Below are positions 7,001 through 7,375 of a stretch of DNA of 7,375 bases, in pieces. Under the pieces are notes generated by a model. That model made no database searches. It was not told where the DNA came from and saw only the letters and a program-made list of their open reading frames with translations. The position numbers and the translations under genes are program-made. Every line of letters begins with the position of its first letter. Within the stretch, counting starts at the first letter, position 1. Source of the DNA: a bacterium (lineage in GTDB: Bacteria; Planctomycetota; B15-G4; JADJEK01); NCBI GenBank assembly GCA_030428825.1, contig JAUIEL010000348.1:1-7375 (forward strand). Direction: 5' to 3'.

Positions 7001-7375
7001 GGGGGACTCCTTCTTCCGGTCACGGTCCGCGCGCTTCGAGTTCACGGAGGCGTCGGACCGCGGACCGCGGCGCGGACCTCCTGTCCGCGGGCGCGGGCCG
7101 ACGCACCTCGCGCGGGAACGTCCGGAAGGGATCGGTGCGGCACCGGGGGGGCGGAAACGGCCGGGACGAGGCGCTCGCTTCGGGCGGCGTCGCTTCGAGA
7201 GCGTCGCCGCCGCGAACGCATCGTCCGCGGGGAAGGGGTGCTCGGGTCCTCCTCCTCCAACGTTCCCGCCGGGGCCTCGGACGAGGGCCGCGTCGTCGAG
7301 GTTCCTCGGAAACGGGAAATCGATCGCGGCGCCGAGTCCGTCCTACGGAGAGGTTCCGTCGCGACCGTCGGCCGG
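7001..7375 (-). promoter_or_regulatory. Upstream region and leader of the cysteine-rich gene
   Basis: This 375-bp stretch has no supportable gene. The only minus-strand frame of note (7042-7260) is arginine- and serine-rich, lacks a ribosome binding site and looks like random GC-rich translation. The stretch presumably carries the promoter of the gene starting at 7000, but no convincing -35/-10 pair is visible. It contains two direct copies of CGCGGACC (7059-7066 and 7071-7078), the inverted copy GGTCCGCG (7024-7031) and a near-copy (7082-7089), allowing alternative hairpins in the leader. GAGGTTCC occurs twice, at 7298-7305 and 7350-7357. Confidence 0.45.
7007..7012 (-). promoter_or_regulatory. 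Ribosome binding site of the cysteine-rich gene
   Basis: AAGGAG on the minus strand ends 6 nt before the ATG at 7000 and decides this start over the in-frame upstream one at 7045. The sequence GGAGTCCCCC (7010 down to 7001) is identical to the decamer before the start at 2685. Confidence 0.85.

Noticed and set aside
7042..7260. Minus-strand 72-codon frame upstream of the cysteine-rich gene
   Set aside because: Begins at a TTG, is rich in Arg, Ser and Pro, has no convincing ribosome binding site and resembles no small-protein type.
7298..7357. GAGGTTCC repeated at 7298 and 7350 as an operator
   Set aside because: Two 8-bp matches 52 bp apart without inverted symmetry are too weak to call in sequence of this composition.

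Overview
The window comes from a GC-rich genome (about 70% by eye) of a Gram-negative-type bacterium. A eukaryotic-like Ser/Thr kinase with a membrane anchor and TPR tail, next to several Sec-exported proteins including a matrixin protease with CARDB-like repeats, is typical of gene-rich Planctomycetota, Acidobacteriota, Myxococcota and related uncultured lineages. I cannot choose among these from one window. There are no RNA genes, CRISPR arrays, insertion sequences or other mobile-element hallmarks.

Layout. Positions 1-164 hold no convincing gene but end in a 22-bp perfect inverted repeat that abuts the stop of the first gene. A 780-aa membrane Ser/Thr kinase lies on the minus strand at 165-2507. 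It is divergent, across a 177-bp gap, from a two-gene plus-strand unit: a 270-aa exported protein of unknown function (2685-3497) and, 56 bp later, a 701-aa exported zinc metalloprotease (3554-5659). A 423-aa exported, cysteine-rich protein that I do not recognise (5729-7000) converges on the protease from the minus strand. A strong GC hairpin lies between the two stop codons. The last 375 bp (7001-7375) are apparently the 5' region of that cysteine-rich gene, with short repeats able to form competing hairpins.

How the genes may work together. Three of the four products carry N-terminal export signals and the fourth spans the inner membrane, so the region is devoted to the cell envelope or exterior. 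The tight pairing of the small exported protein with the protease, together with the lack of room for a propeptide in the protease, suggests the small protein could act as a partner, chaperone or inhibitor. This is inference. The kinase may share its control region with the pair because it is divergent from it; nothing in the sequence proves that they are functionally linked.

Most long open frames in other frames are by-products of the high GC content, which makes stop codons rare.
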